Source: Nitratireductor aquibiodomus NL21 = JCM 21793 (lineage in GTDB: Bacteria > Pseudomonadota > Alphaproteobacteria > Rhizobiales > Rhizobiaceae). Taken from it: a DNA stretch of 64,000 nt. The notes below the pieces were generated by a model. The model ran no database searches, had not been told where the DNA came from, and saw only the letters and a program-made list of their open reading frames with translations. Within the stretch, counting starts at the first letter, position 1; each line of letters starts with the position of its first letter. The stretch lies in contig NZ_BAMP01000011.1 in assembly GCF_000615975.1 (NCBI RefSeq), positions 1 to 64,000 on the forward strand, in the 5' to 3' direction. Positions 20,582 to 29,435 of the stretch are shown one piece after another. A program made the position numbers and the translations under genes.

Positions 20582-21178
20582 ATGGACGACAAGTCCTCGA
20601 CAACCAAGAGGTACGAGGCTGGCGATAAGGCGCCGAAGACGGATGACGTCGCGGAAACCGGGGAACTGGTAGAGATTTCCGGCGCCATCAAATGGTTCGA
20701 CGTGGCGAAAGGCTATGGCTTTATCCTCCCGGACAATGAAGAGCATGGCGATGTGCTACTTCACGTAACCTGCCTGCGCAAGGATGGGTTCCAGACGGCA
20801 CTCGAGGGCGCACGGGTCGTTTGCCTGGCCCAGCAGGGCGAAAAGGGGCTGCAGGCCTTCAAGGTGGTGTCGATCGATCTTTCGACGGCGGTTCACCCGA
20901 GTGAGGATCAGGCACCGCGCACCCATGTTACCGTTGTCGCAGAGAGCGGGCTGGAGCGGGCGATTGTTAAATGGTTCAACCGTACCAAGGGGTTTGGGTT
21001 CCTGACCAGGGGTGAGGGGACCGAGGACATCTTCGTTCATATGGAAACGCTACGTCGCTACGGTGTGACGGAACTGCGTCCCGGCCAGGTGGTTCTGGTC
21101 CGTTTCGGGCGGGGTGACAAAGGCCTTATGGCCGCCGAAGTCTATCCCGATCTTGGCACGTTGAACGCCGCGCACTAA
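20582..21178 (+). CDS. Protein with two cold-shock domains
   Basis: 198 residues. Two CspA-type beta-barrel domains: residues ~32-100 ([18 protein letters not shown] with RNP1-like KGYGFI, then DVLLHVTCL) and ~125-192 ([18 protein letters not shown], with DIFVHMETL). The first domain is less canonical (LLH instead of VFVH). Such tandem proteins bind single-stranded RNA or DNA and act as RNA chaperones. The start is uncertain: ATG 20582 (MDDKSSTT) or ATG 20510 (MPQSANAI), which adds 24 residues. Divergent from gloA, monocistronic or followed by the DUF192 gene 36 bases downstream. Confidence 0.86.
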   Translation: MDDKSSTTKRYEAGDKAPKTDDVAETGELVEISGAIKWFDVAKGYGFILPDNEEHGDVLLHVTCLRKDGFQTALEGARVVCLAQQGEKGLQAFKVVSIDLSTAVHPSEDQAPRTHVTVVAESGLERAIVKWFNRTKGFGFLTRGEGTEDIFVHMETLRRYGVTELRPGQVVLVRFGRGDKGLMAAEVYPDLGTLNAAH

Positions 21179-21214
21179 TCTTGCGCGGCTCCCGTACCTG
21201 AGAGAGTGCCAGCG

Positions 21215-21712
21215 ATGCCGCGCTTTGTGTTTTCCCTGTCTCGCTGTTTCCTGTCTGCTGTCGTCGTCCTGATGGTCGCGGCAGCCGGGGCGCTGGCGCA
21301 GGGCTCGGCGATGCGGCTGCCGGTGGATTCTGAACCGCTTGTTGCGATCACATCGTCGGGCGAGGTTCGGTTTGACATCGAGATCGCTGACGAGCCGCAT
21401 GAACGTCACCGCGGCCTGATGTTCCGCCAGTCCATGCCGGCTGATCGTGGCATGCTCTTCGTCTTTCCGGCGGAGAGCCGGCAGGGCTTCTGGATGCAGA
21501 ACACGCCACTGGCACTTGACCTGATGTTTGTCGGTGCCGACGGCACGGTGCGGGCGATTGCACCTGGAACACCTTTCTCCACCGCGTCCATATCACCGGA
21601 TGTGGAATCTCAATTCGTGCTTGAACTGCTGGCGGGAACCGCGCAGAAGATGGGTATCGAGGTCGGTGATCGTCTGCGCCATCCGCGCATCGAGACTGCC
21701 GGCGCACAATAG
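21215..21712 (+). CDS. DUF192 family exported protein
   Basis: 165 residues. Signal peptide (RFVFSLSRCFLSAVVVLMVAAAGALA, cleavage near AQGSA) followed by a complete DUF192 domain: FDIEIADEPHERHRGLMFRQSMPADRGMLFVF, FWMQNTPLALDLMFV and the terminal ELLAGTAQKMGIEVGDRL. The domain is widespread and of unknown function. ATG 21215 is preceded by GAGAG; an in-frame GTG at 21206 is an alternative. The stop lies 23 bases before the first hydrolase gene, so co-transcription with it is likely. Confidence 0.86.
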   Translation: MPRFVFSLSRCFLSAVVVLMVAAAGALAQGSAMRLPVDSEPLVAITSSGEVRFDIEIADEPHERHRGLMFRQSMPADRGMLFVFPAESRQGFWMQNTPLALDLMFVGADGTVRAIAPGTPFSTASISPDVESQFVLELLAGTAQKMGIEVGDRLRHPRIETAGAQ

Positions 21713-21735
21713 TCAGCAGCGGCGCATATCCAGAG

Positions 21736-22500
21736 ATGCATTCTTTCAAACATGACGGGTTCGAACTTTCCTTTATCGATGAAGGGCAGGGCGATCCAAT
21801 TCTCCTGATCCACGGTTTCGCTTCCACCCACTATGTGAACTGGGTGGCGCCGGGCTGGGTGAAAACGCTGCGGGATGCGGGTTTTCGGGTGATCGCACTC
21901 GACAATCGGGGCCATGGCCGCTCGACCAAAAGCCATGACGAGGCGGTTTACACGCCCCGCAGAATGGCTGGCGATGCGGCGGCGCTGCTTGATCATCTGG
22001 ACATTCCGAAGGCGCATGTGATGGGTTATTCCATGGGCGCGCGCATTTCCGCTTTTCTCGCCCTTGAACATCCCGCGAAAGTCGCGACGCTGATCCTGGG
22101 AGGGCTGGGGCTCGGCATGATCGAGGGTGTTGGCGAATGGGATGAGATCGCTGAGGCCCTGCTGACGGACGACCCCGACACCATCGCCTCGGAGCGTGGT
22201 CAGATGTTTCGCAAGTTCGCAGACCAGACGAAGAGCGATCGCAGGGCACTCGCAGCCTGCATCGCGACCTCGCGTGAACTTTTGACCGAGCAGGATGCGG
22301 CGAGGATAGCTGTGCCGACGCTGGTGGCGGTGGGAACGCGCGACGATATTGCCGGTTCGCCCGAAGGCCTTGCCGATCTGTTGCCTAATGGCGTTGCGTT
22401 TGCCATTGAGAGACGGGATCACATGCTGGCGGTGGGCGACCGGACATTCAAGGCGCGCGCGCTGGCATTTCTGGAGGAGCACCCTCTTGATCGAACGTAA
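21736..22500 (+). CDS. Alpha/beta hydrolase
   Basis: 254 residues. Canonical fold with the oxyanion HGFASTHYVNW, the nucleophile elbow GYSMG (Ser ~102), an acid-bearing loop VAVGTRDDIAG and the catalytic His in ERRDHMLAVGD. Substrate is not predictable; candidates are small esters or lactones. The gene overlaps the next, unrelated-in-sequence hydrolase by 14 bases, so the two are translated as a coupled pair. Confidence 0.88.
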   Translation: MHSFKHDGFELSFIDEGQGDPILLIHGFASTHYVNWVAPGWVKTLRDAGFRVIALDNRGHGRSTKSHDEAVYTPRRMAGDAAALLDHLDIPKAHVMGYSMGARISAFLALEHPAKVATLILGGLGLGMIEGVGEWDEIAEALLTDDPDTIASERGQMFRKFADQTKSDRRALAACIATSRELLTEQDAARIAVPTLVAVGTRDDIAGSPEGLADLLPNGVAFAIERRDHMLAVGDRTFKARALAFLEEHPLDRT

Positions 22501-23356
22501 GGCGATTTCATTCGTCGGGGCCGAAGGCAATCGGCTGACCGGTGACATATGGGATGGTGGCGGCCAGCCGGTCGTTTTCCTGCATGGCGGCGGACAGACC
22601 CGCCGCGCATGGGATGCAACGGCGCGTGATGTTGCACGGCGCGGCATGCGGGCAATCGCGGTCGACCAGCGCGGCCATGGCGAGAGCGCCTGGGTGGAAA
22701 GCGGGCATTACGGCTTTCATCACTATGGCGAGGATGCAGCGGCAATCTTTCGCCAGGTGCACGAGCGCTTTCACACGCGGCCTGCGGCTGTGGGCGCATC
22801 GCTTGGCGGTCTTGCCTCTTTGACGGCGGAAATGCGGGCTGGCCCGATGCTGGACGCGCTGGTTCTTGTCGATATCACACCGCGCCTCGACCCTGCCGGG
22901 GTGGACCGGATTCAGGGTTTCATGGGCGCGCGGATGGAGGAGGGGTTTGCCTCTCTCGAAGAGGCGGCCGATGCCATTGCTGCGTATCTTCCGCACCGCG
23001 CACCGCGCCGCTCCCTCGAAGGTCTTCGCAAGAACCTGTGGCAGGGCGAAGACGGCCGCTATCGCTGGCACTGGGATCCGGCCTTCATCAAGGGCGCGGT
23101 AAACATCAATTCCGGCGCGGAAGCGCTGATGCAGGAACTGATTGCAGGCCTGCCGGAACTGCACCTTCCCGTTCTTCTTGTCCGCGGAATGCGGTCGGAG
23201 CTGGTGCAGGAATCTCACGCGCGGGAGTTCGTCTCACTCGCTCCGGCTGCATCTTATGTCGATGTTGGCGGTGCGGGGCACATGGTTGTCGGCGACCGGA
23301 ATGACGTTTTCGCTTCGGAAATCCTGAAGTTTCTGGGCCGCGACCAGGCGGCCTGA
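22487..23356 (+). CDS. Alpha/beta hydrolase, TTG start
   Basis: 289 residues. Motifs: VVFLHGGGQTRRAWDATA, the nucleophile in VGASLGGLASL, an LLVRGMRSELV acid loop and the His in VGGAGHMVVGDR. No ATG exists at the right place; TTG 22487 is preceded by GGAGGAG with 7 bases between, and gives MIERKAISFVGAEGNRL, a natural start. It overlaps the end of the preceding hydrolase by 14 bases. Convergent with the enoyl-CoA hydratase, 4 bases apart. Confidence 0.87.
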   Translation: MIERKAISFVGAEGNRLTGDIWDGGGQPVVFLHGGGQTRRAWDATARDVARRGMRAIAVDQRGHGESAWVESGHYGFHHYGEDAAAIFRQVHERFHTRPAAVGASLGGLASLTAEMRAGPMLDALVLVDITPRLDPAGVDRIQGFMGARMEEGFASLEEAADAIAAYLPHRAPRRSLEGLRKNLWQGEDGRYRWHWDPAFIKGAVNINSGAEALMQELIAGLPELHLPVLLVRGMRSELVQESHAREFVSLAPAASYVDVGGAGHMVVGDRNDVFASEILKFLGRDQAA

Positions 23357-23360
23357 TCGC

Positions 23361-24161
23361 TCAGCGCCCCTGGAAGCGGGCGGGCCGGCGTTCTCGAAAA
23401 GCCAGGCGCCCCTCCACATAGTCCGCGCTTTCGAAGGTAATGTCGCCCAGATCCTGCGCCTGCGAGACGTCGCCTGCGCGGCAGGACAGAGCGGCTGCGA
23501 TGGACGCCTTCGAGGCCCGGATTGACAGGGGCGCGTTGGCGGCGAGCATTGTCGCTATCTCCTGTGCCCGGCTGACCAGAACGTCGGTGGGGACAATTTC
23601 GAGAAGAAAACCGCACTCCCTGGCGCGTGCTGCGTCGATCCGGGCGCCGGTGAATGTGAGGTAGCGTGCCATCTGCGCACCCGCTGTGGCGACGATGTCT
23701 CCCATAGCCTCAACCGGATAGGCGAGGCCGAGCCGGGCAGCGGGAACTGCAAAGAGCGCATCCGGCGTTGAAATCCGCAGATCGCATGCCGCGGCCAGTC
23801 CGAAACCACCGCCAAAGCAGACGCCGGAAATGGCGGCAACCGTGGGCAGGCGCGTATTGCGGATGGCGGCAAATGCCTCTGCATTCAGCGCTTCATAGAC
23901 CCGCGCCGTTTCCGCATCCCGACGTACAGTCTCGAATTCGGAGATGTCAGCCCCTGCGCAAAAATTGTCGCCCGCGCCGCGCATGATCATCACGCGGGCC
24001 GTGTCGTCGGCGTCAAGTTTTTCAATCGCGGCAATGAGGTCGCGCCACATTGCCTGCGAGACAGCGTTCATCTTTCCCGGACGCGAGAGGATAATTGTGG
24101 CAACACCATCGGTGCAGGAAACGCGGAGGGCTGGCTCACTGGGATGGGCTGGCACTGTCAT
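23361..24161 (-). CDS. Enoyl-CoA hydratase/isomerase family protein
   Basis: 266 residues of the crotonase family. Oxyanion-hole segments: AGDNFCAGADISEF and ISGVCFGGGFGLAAACDLRI; the expected Glu of true hydratases is not obvious near AVPAARLGLAYPVEAM (the position is occupied by Ala/Arg), so an isomerase or other crotonase activity is possible. Acts on CoA thioesters in fatty- or amino-acid breakdown. Its upstream region carries a RIME-like repeat and is shared with the divergent cysE. Confidence 0.88.
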   Translation of the reverse strand: MTVPAHPSEPALRVSCTDGVATIILSRPGKMNAVSQAMWRDLIAAIEKLDADDTARVMIMRGAGDNFCAGADISEFETVRRDAETARVYEALNAEAFAAIRNTRLPTVAAISGVCFGGGFGLAAACDLRISTPDALFAVPAARLGLAYPVEAMGDIVATAGAQMARYLTFTGARIDAARARECGFLLEIVPTDVLVSRAQEIATMLAANAPLSIRASKASIAAALSCRAGDVSQAQDLGDITFESADYVEGRLAFRERRPARFQGR

Positions 24162-24565
24162 GCATCAATTTTCCTGTAAGTATGGTCACGGTTTTTTGCG
24201 GTTCAACTACAATGGCTTCTGACGTATGTTGCCATGCAAGGCAAGTTTACGCCTTGGAGCGTCGGACCGAAAAGTGGAATCCGGTTTTCGGATTATTCCG
24301 ATGCTCCATTAAGAGTTTAGATCGCCCTTTGAGCGTTCGGATGGGGGCACGGCGATCTAGAGCATTGCGCAGGCAGGTGGAATCACCTGAGGTCCGCATG
24401 AGCGCGGAAAACAGAGATATGGAACGTCCTTCGGATCGACATGACTTGCACGGGGTAATTTGTCGCAAAACCCCGAAAGACATGAAGTCTTCCTGCGGTG
24501 GCGCTTTGCGCATCCGCGCAAATCAGGCCGACCATTGCGGCCATATTCACAGGCCCTGAGCCCGG
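24162..24565. other. Intergenic region between enoyl-CoA hydratase and cysE
   Basis: About 400 bases between divergent starts. It contains a RIME-like repeat (24255-24364). The remaining ~200 bases up to cysE carry no gene I can support. Confidence 0.6.
24255..24364 (-). repeat. RIME-like palindromic repeat, copy 1
   Basis: Reads on the minus strand TCTAGATCGCCGTG.. to ..CCACTTTTCGGTCCGACGCTCC. Two nested hairpins: GTGC-CCC.. GGGCGATC half and the AGCATCGG..CCGAAAA..TTTTCGG..CCGA half. About 80% like the copies at 30391, 50014 and 62853. Confidence 0.85.
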
Positions 24566-25414
24566 GTGGAGAAATCCAATGAACGCACGCAACGCAATTC
24601 GTCAGCGCAGTCCGGCAAGAGCACGCCGCAGCCGGTGGATCCGATCTGGTATGCCGTGCGCGAAGAGGCAGAGGCCGCGGTTGCCAACGATCCGCTTCTG
24701 GCCGCGTTTCTCTATGCCACGATCCTCAACCATGATGATCTGGAAAGCGCGGTGATTCACCGGGTGGCCGAGCGGCTCGACCATCCGGACATGGGCGCGG
24801 ATCTCATCCGTCAGACATTTCACGCGATGCTCAATGCCGATCCGGAGTGGCGCACGACTGTTCGTGTCGATATTCAGGCCTATTACGACCGGGATCCGGC
24901 CTGCGATCGTTTTCTGATGCCGGTGCTTTACTTCAAGGGGTTCCACGCGATCCAGACGCACCGGCTGGCCCATTGGCTCTGGAACGAGGGACGACGCGAC
25001 TTCGCGCTATACCTGCAGAGCCGATCCTCCGCGGTCTTCCAGACGGACATCAATCCGGCAGCGCGGATGGGCAAGGGAATCTTCATTGACCATGCGACGG
25101 GGGTCGTGATCGGCGAAACTGCCGTTGTGGAAGACGACGTCTCAATCCTTCATGCGGTAACTCTTGGCGGTACGGGGAAGGAAACCGGTGACCGACATCC
25201 AAAGATTCGCCATGGCGTTTTGATTGGCGCCGGCGCGAAGATTCTTGGCAACATCGAGGTCGGTCACTGCGCCCGGGTCGCTGCAGGGTCGGTCGTGCTG
25301 AATTATGTACCGTCCGCCAAGACAGTTGCGGGTGTACCGGCGCGGGTTGTCGGAGAGTCCGGATGCAGCGAACCATCGCGCTCGATGGATCAGACGCTTC
25401 ACGGCGAAGCCTGA
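24566..25414 (+). CDS. cysE: Serine O-acetyltransferase
   Basis: 282 residues as read. Acetylates serine with acetyl-CoA, the first step to cysteine. Helical N-domain (~20-150) then left-handed beta helix; catalytic Asp in TDINPAARMG and His in IDHATGVVIGE, and LGGTGKETGDRHPKIRHGVLIGAGA. The displayed start GTG 24566 has no good ribosome site, whereas ATG 24579, in the next frame, follows GGAGAA closely. A lost base near 24613 (CCGGCAAG for CCGGGCAAG) would join them as MNARNAIRQRSPGKSTPQPVDP, in line with the other losses in this window. Confidence 0.93.
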   Translation: MEKSNERTQRNSSAQSGKSTPQPVDPIWYAVREEAEAAVANDPLLAAFLYATILNHDDLESAVIHRVAERLDHPDMGADLIRQTFHAMLNADPEWRTTVRVDIQAYYDRDPACDRFLMPVLYFKGFHAIQTHRLAHWLWNEGRRDFALYLQSRSSAVFQTDINPAARMGKGIFIDHATGVVIGETAVVEDDVSILHAVTLGGTGKETGDRHPKIRHGVLIGAGAKILGNIEVGHCARVAAGSVVLNYVPSAKTVAGVPARVVGESGCSEPSRSMDQTLHGEA

Positions 25415-25696
25415 GAGGGCTTCTGTAACCTCAGGATTGTTGTTTTTCGTTCCGATGGCGGCTGGAGAGTTCCCGGCTGATCGGAAACGCCTGTTGACCT
25501 TCGGAAGCTTTACGGCTGAAATCCCGGTTTCAGGGTTTACAGTAGCGCTGGGCTCATGCCAGAAGCGCGCCACCACAGCAGTGCCGTCAATCAGCTATCC
25601 GGGTGTTTTGTCGGTTCTGTACGAAATCTGAAGCTGCGCACAAGGGTTGCTAAGAATATCCGACCCTGGCGATGCGCGATGCACTGGAGATGTTTC

Positions 25697-25903
25697 TTGA
25701 ATCCCGAGGAAATCAGAAAGCTGGAAGCGTATTTCAAACGCACCTTCAACAATCCCGCCTTGAGTGTGAAGGCGCGCCCGCGCAAGGACGATTCCTGCGA
25801 GCTCTATCTGGGAGATGAGTTTCTCGGAATCATCTTCAAGGACGAGGATGAAGGAGAGCTTTCCTATAATTTCTCGATGGCCATTCTCGACATCGATCTC
25901 TGA
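25697..25903 (+). CDS. DUF3126 family small protein, TTG start
   Basis: 68 residues. Whole-length match in character to the short alphaproteobacterial DUF3126 family: NPEEIRKLEAYFKRTFNNPALSVKARPRKDDSCELYLGDEFLGIIFKDEDEGELSYNFSMAILDIDL-type sequence. Acidic, single domain, no known function. TTG 25697 is chosen since the family begins at NPEEI and GGAG lies 8 bases before it; ATG 25679 (MHWRCFL) is the alternative and would add 6 residues. A terminator follows. Confidence 0.85.
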   Translation: MNPEEIRKLEAYFKRTFNNPALSVKARPRKDDSCELYLGDEFLGIIFKDEDEGELSYNFSMAILDIDL

Positions 25904-25930
25904 GAAGCACTGCCAGATCATCTTTTTCGT

Positions 25931-25965
25931 AAGCCCGCATGCAACATGATTGCCTGCGGGCTTTC
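25931..25965 (+). terminator. Terminator after the DUF3126 gene
   Basis: Stem AAGCCCGCA / TGCGGGCTT around a 15-base loop, followed by TCTGATTT; probably also serves the convergent minus-strand gene ending at 26000. Confidence 0.75.
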
Positions 25966-25999
25966 TGATTTCGGTCTCCGGTCGTCGGCGCGTGTCCTG

Positions 26000-26788
26000 T
26001 TAGCCAGGTGCATTGAGAAGGCGCGCAACCTTCTGCTTTATCGCACTATCCAGAACCTGCCAGTTTCCCAGGAGCGAAGCAGGGAAGCGGTAGGTCATGC
26101 TAAGGCGGTTTCCCACGTTAATGTCTCGCTCGCAGGGCGCGAGCGCTTCGCGGGCCGCTGCGCCTGTCAGACAACGGGCAACAAATGGCTGACTCGTGCC
26201 CGTACCCTCTGCGATAGCTAGCACTTCCCCCGCATATCCCGAATCCCTCTTGAAGCGATGGAACCGAATGTTCCCGGGGCCGGCCACTGAGCGCGTTTCG
26301 ATGATCTGTCGGTAAACCGGCTCCAGCCTGTTGCTCATATCGCGCGACATCACCTGTTCCTCGAACGTAAGGAATATGATGTTCCGCGCTCCGTCGACAT
26401 GATTGAAATCGTTGCGCCGCCCGGGCGTGTATCCCTCAAGCTCGGGCCATGACAGATAGAGATCGAGACGCAGCGTTACGCCATCCATGCGCGCACTCTT
26501 GAAGCGGATCGCATTTTCAGGAACCGTCAGAACATTGTTCCGGATCACGATCTCCCGAAGCCTGACCGATTCGGTGTGGCCGGCATTCGAAAGGCTGGCA
26601 CCATACCAGCGTCCGAAAAGGAAGATGCCAAGAGACAGGACAAGGAGCACAAGGCAGAGCTGGAGCACGCGGATCGCAAGACGATGTCTCCGCGAAGCCG
26701 GCTCCGCGCCGGAATCACCAGTGGTTTCGCCGGTCGCCAGTGTCATCCCCTCGTGCACGCCTCCCACGGGTGGGAGAATCATCATCAA
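26000..26788 (-). CDS. Membrane-anchored protein of unknown function
   Basis: 262 residues. A basic N-terminus, one membrane helix at ~42-62 (VLQLCLVLLVLSLGIFLFG) and a periplasmic domain of ~200 residues with a conserved-looking core (RNNVLTVPENAIRFKSARMDGVTLRLDLYLSWPELEGY, NIIFLTFEEQVMSRDM, SQPFVARC). The type is common and uncharacterised in rhizobial genomes. Several possible starts lie within the first 15 residues (MMMILPP, MTLATGE). Divergent from the carbonic anhydrase gene. Confidence 0.72.
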   Translation of the reverse strand: MMMILPPVGGVHEGMTLATGETTGDSGAEPASRRHRLAIRVLQLCLVLLVLSLGIFLFGRWYGASLSNAGHTESVRLREIVIRNNVLTVPENAIRFKSARMDGVTLRLDLYLSWPELEGYTPGRRNDFNHVDGARNIIFLTFEEQVMSRDMSNRLEPVYRQIIETRSVAGPGNIRFHRFKRDSGYAGEVLAIAEGTGTSQPFVARCLTGAAAREALAPCERDINVGNRLSMTYRFPASLLGNWQVLDSAIKQKVARLLNAPG

Positions 26789-26951
26789 GTTTCTGAATAT
26801 CAGTGAAACCTTGGCTCTACATGGTAAAGGGACAGTAAATCCCGGCCGTCAGAGCTTCCTGAAGGATGGAGACGGAAGCGTTTTCTGAGGGGGCTATTCT
26901 GCTTTGGGGCGAGATGTTGCAGAGTGCGGTTTGGTCGAACTGGAGTGAACT

Positions 26952-27478
26952 ATGCCGATTTATGCACTGGCGGGCGAAAGCCCCGTCTTCGAAGACAGGG
27001 AAACCAACTGGATCGCGCCGGATGCCTCGATTATCGGACGGGTGCGGCTTGGTCGCAATGCCGGTATCTGGTTCGGTGCCGTTTTGCGCGGCGACAATGA
27101 GCCCATCGAGATCGGAGAAAACACCAATATCCAGGAGCATTCGGTGCTGCACACGGATATGGGCTTCCCGCTGCGCATCGGGCGCGGATGCACGATTGGC
27201 CACCGGGCGACCCTGCATGGCTGCACAATCGGTGAAAACAGCCTGATTGGGATGGGCGCAATCGTTCTCAACGGAGCGAGATCGGCAGGAACTGCCTCAT
27301 AGGCGCGGGTGCACTCGTAACAGAGAACAAGAAGATCCCCGACAATTCGCTCGTCGTGGGCTCACCGGCAAAGGTTGTGCGGGAACTGGACGACGAAGCC
27401 GTGCGCGCTCTTCAGTGGTCATCCGCTCACTACGTGGAGAACGGCAACCGCTTTCTGAATGAACTGAAGACGCTCTAG
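26952..27478 (+). CDS. Gamma-type carbonic anhydrase / hexapeptide-repeat protein (one frameshift)
   Basis: About 175 residues when corrected. Left-handed beta-helix protein of the YrdA/CaiE/gamma-CA family: WIAPDASIIGRVRLGRNAGIWFGAVLRGDNEPIEIGENTNIQEHSVLHTD with zinc-type histidines (QEHSVLH, GHRATLHG), and a C-terminal helix EAVRALQWSSAHYVENG. Frame breaks near 27276: GGAGCGAGATCGG should read GGAGCGGAGATCGG, restoring NGAEIGRNCLIGAGALVTE. The natural stop is TAG 27476-27478. Some members hydrate CO2, others are cryptic; which applies is unknown. Confidence 0.9.
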
Positions 27479-27492
27479 GGTCCTGACCCTAG
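27475..27492 (+). terminator. Perfect palindrome at the carbonic anhydrase stop codon
   Basis: CTAGGGTC CT GACCCTAG, a perfect 8-bp stem overlapping the TAG stop. No T-run follows, so it may protect the 3' end rather than terminate transcription. Confidence 0.5.
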
Positions 27493-27500
27493 GAGCCCGG

Positions 27501-27537
27501 AAAAAGGCGGAGCCGACCCATGGGGTGGGCCGGCTCC
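27501..27537 (-). terminator. Terminator of the BTLCP peptidase gene
   Basis: Read on the minus strand: GGAGCCGGCCC / GGGTCGGCTCC stem (one mismatch) followed by GCCTTTTTCC. It lies 150 bases past the corrected stop of the minus-strand peptidase. Confidence 0.7.
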
Positions 27538-27690
27538 TGTACCCGGTCGTTGGGGACGGGGAGGTGGGGACTCGACCGGGTGTCCCGGAGCGGACCCGGC
27601 TGCGCGGAGGTCAGAAGCGCAGTGTTGTCCGTCGGATGTCAGTCTGTCATGGGCGCGTCCCGTCCATTGCGCCCACGAGTATGGAATGTA

Positions 27691-28304
27691 TCAGCGGCTC
27701 GAGGCAACGCTGCCGACAGCGATGGCCCGCCCATCGTTGATGGTGACCCACTTGCCGGAATGAGACGCGACTGGCGTTTCAGATAGGTGTAGTCCGTATC
27801 GGTCCAAACTGAAACACGTGCTTCCAGATTGTCCAGAATATAGTCACCCATGCTGGTGACAACCGTCAGCACCGCATGTCCATCTCCGTTGGGCTGGCGC
27901 ACGACCGTGATCAGCAGATTGCCGGCCGGTACGCCCGCGCGGATGAGGCGCCGACGCTTCTCAAGAACGTAGTCCTCGCAGTCGCCATAGGCCTGAGGGT
28001 AGGACCAGTATTCCTCTACACCCCACATTTCCATGTCGGTGCGCGGCAGAACTGTCGAATTCACAGCGTTGTTGACGTCGATCATGGCCTGCCAGAGCTT
28101 CCGCGTGAGCTGCACCGGGCGCGGGCGCGCGGTGGTCTGGCGGCACTCCACCGGTTCACGCTGACACAGCTCATAGTGCCCGATAGGCTGGCTGGTAAGG
28201 CCGCCGACCTTCATGAAGTTGGGTGTGGCGAACGCCCCCGTGGTGAACGTCCCCATTGCGATTGCGGCTGCGGCCATGAGCCGTGCGCTTGTTGAAAGCC
28301 CCAT
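27691..28304 (-). CDS. Transglutaminase-like cysteine peptidase, BTLCP type (one frameshift)
   Basis: About 204 residues when corrected. Signal peptide (residues 1-26), then a LapG-like fold with catalytic Cys in YGDCEDYVLEKR, His in GDGHAVLTVV and Asp in YILDNLEA. Bacterial transglutaminase-like cysteine peptidases cleave surface or periplasmic proteins; LapG trims a biofilm adhesin. As read, the tail is nonsense after SRLIPA; a lost base near 27756 (CCGGCAAGTGG) restores KWVTINDGRAIAVGSVASSR with stop at 27691. GGGGAG sits before ATG 28304. The two downstream c-di-GMP-type genes (PilZ, PAS) point the same way but are separated. Confidence 0.82.
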
Positions 28305-28497
28305 TGTCTTGTCTCCCCGTTTGACGCGACAATGGCAGAGGGGAATTTATTCCAGGCAAAATTGCACAGTATAAGTCTCGATAAATTCTATCTGTATTTT
28401 GAATTAATAAGAATAAAAAGCGATCTTGTTTTGATTTTTATTTGAATAAAGTTTGCTTAAAATTGTAACGAAATTGAAGAAGCGACCCGGAGGCGGA

Positions 28498-28647
28498 ATG
28501 GAGAATCTGCGCGCGTTGGTGTTCGACGTGCCGGGTATGAAGCCGACGGATGTCTGCATGGTGGCTGCGCGCAATGACGACCCCGGAGCCGCGCGCGTGG
28601 TGCGGGCTCAGGGCGACCTTTGTTCTCTGGCTATGGGAGCATGGTGA
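28498..28647 (+). CDS. Possible small protein of 49 residues
   Basis: Short frame starting ATG 28498 with GGAGG five bases ahead, following a 100-base AT-rich stretch (28360-28460) unlike its neighbours. Sequence MENLRALVFDVPGMKPTDVC.. has no recognisable family. It stops before the convergent PilZ gene. Could be a chance frame; the good ribosome site and the AT-rich leader are the only support. Confidence 0.3.
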   Translation: MENLRALVFDVPGMKPTDVCMVAARNDDPGAARVVRAQGDLCSLAMGAW

Positions 28648-28728
28648 AAGGTGCCAGAAGCGACCTGCCGGCCGGAAAGGCCAGGGATGTGATTGCAGCG
28701 GATTTCGAGGTTCTGGCCCCCGGCGTCG

Positions 28729-29346
28729 TCAGACTTCGACGGGGAGCGAGAATTCCGCTTCCAGAGCCTGACGGTCCTGAATGCTGGCAAATTCGATGGC
28801 CACTCCGTCGTCGAAGTGGCGGACCACCTGGCCACGCATTGTGCCAATATGAACCTGGGTGCCCCGTTCGGGCCTGACTTCGCTCTCAATGGCTGCGCCG
28901 GAGAGCGAAAGATCGATAATGCGGCAGCGGTATTCACGGCCGTCTGGCAGACGCAGGACGCTGATCGGATTGCGCGGCGCGATACGCTCGTGGCGACGAT
29001 CCTCGGGGAGGTCCAGTTCGTGCTTGTTGGCGAGCCAGGTGAGCTGTGCTGCGAGCTTGTCGCGTTTGCGCTCCGATGCAACCACCGTCATGGCGAAACC
29101 GTCGCGGTTGACCCGGATGATTTCACCTTCGATGCGGCCAACATGATCGAGATAGGCGATAACACGTTCGCCCTGGCGGCCTGACCGCTGGGCGATCAGG
29201 CAGACATCGCCCGGCGACATGTCGGTCACGCGGCAAGCGTGTTCGCTGCGGTCTTCCAGCATGAAACGGCCGTAGATCGACACTTTCACGCGCTGAAAAC
29301 TGCGTCGCTCATCATCCAGTGTGGACCGGTTTATCGCCGCTGACAT
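28729..29346 (-). CDS. Protein with two PilZ domains
   Basis: 205 residues. Two consecutive PilZ-like domains: ~12-105 (RRSFQRVKVSIYGRF, DMSPGDVCLI) and ~115-200 (RRHERIAPRNPISVLR, DLSLSGAAIES). Both carry the RxxxR plus [D/N]xSxxG pattern for cyclic di-GMP, the second more completely (DLSLSG) than the first (DMSPGD), so at least the second may bind. No catalytic domain is present, so it is likely a receptor or adaptor acting on surface or motility functions. No obvious operon partner; the PAS protein behind is 90 bases away on the same strand. Confidence 0.88.
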   Translation of the reverse strand: MSAAINRSTLDDERRSFQRVKVSIYGRFMLEDRSEHACRVTDMSPGDVCLIAQRSGRQGERVIAYLDHVGRIEGEIIRVNRDGFAMTVVASERKRDKLAAQLTWLANKHELDLPEDRRHERIAPRNPISVLRLPDGREYRCRIIDLSLSGAAIESEVRPERGTQVHIGTMRGQVVRHFDDGVAIEFASIQDRQALEAEFSLPVEV

Positions 29347-29435
29347 GGTGGTATGCGCTCTTCGCTGTGGCGGTTCTGATGCCCAGTCGGGCAGCGCTAC
29401 ACTACGCCCAATCGGTTAACAACCGGTAAGAGCAA

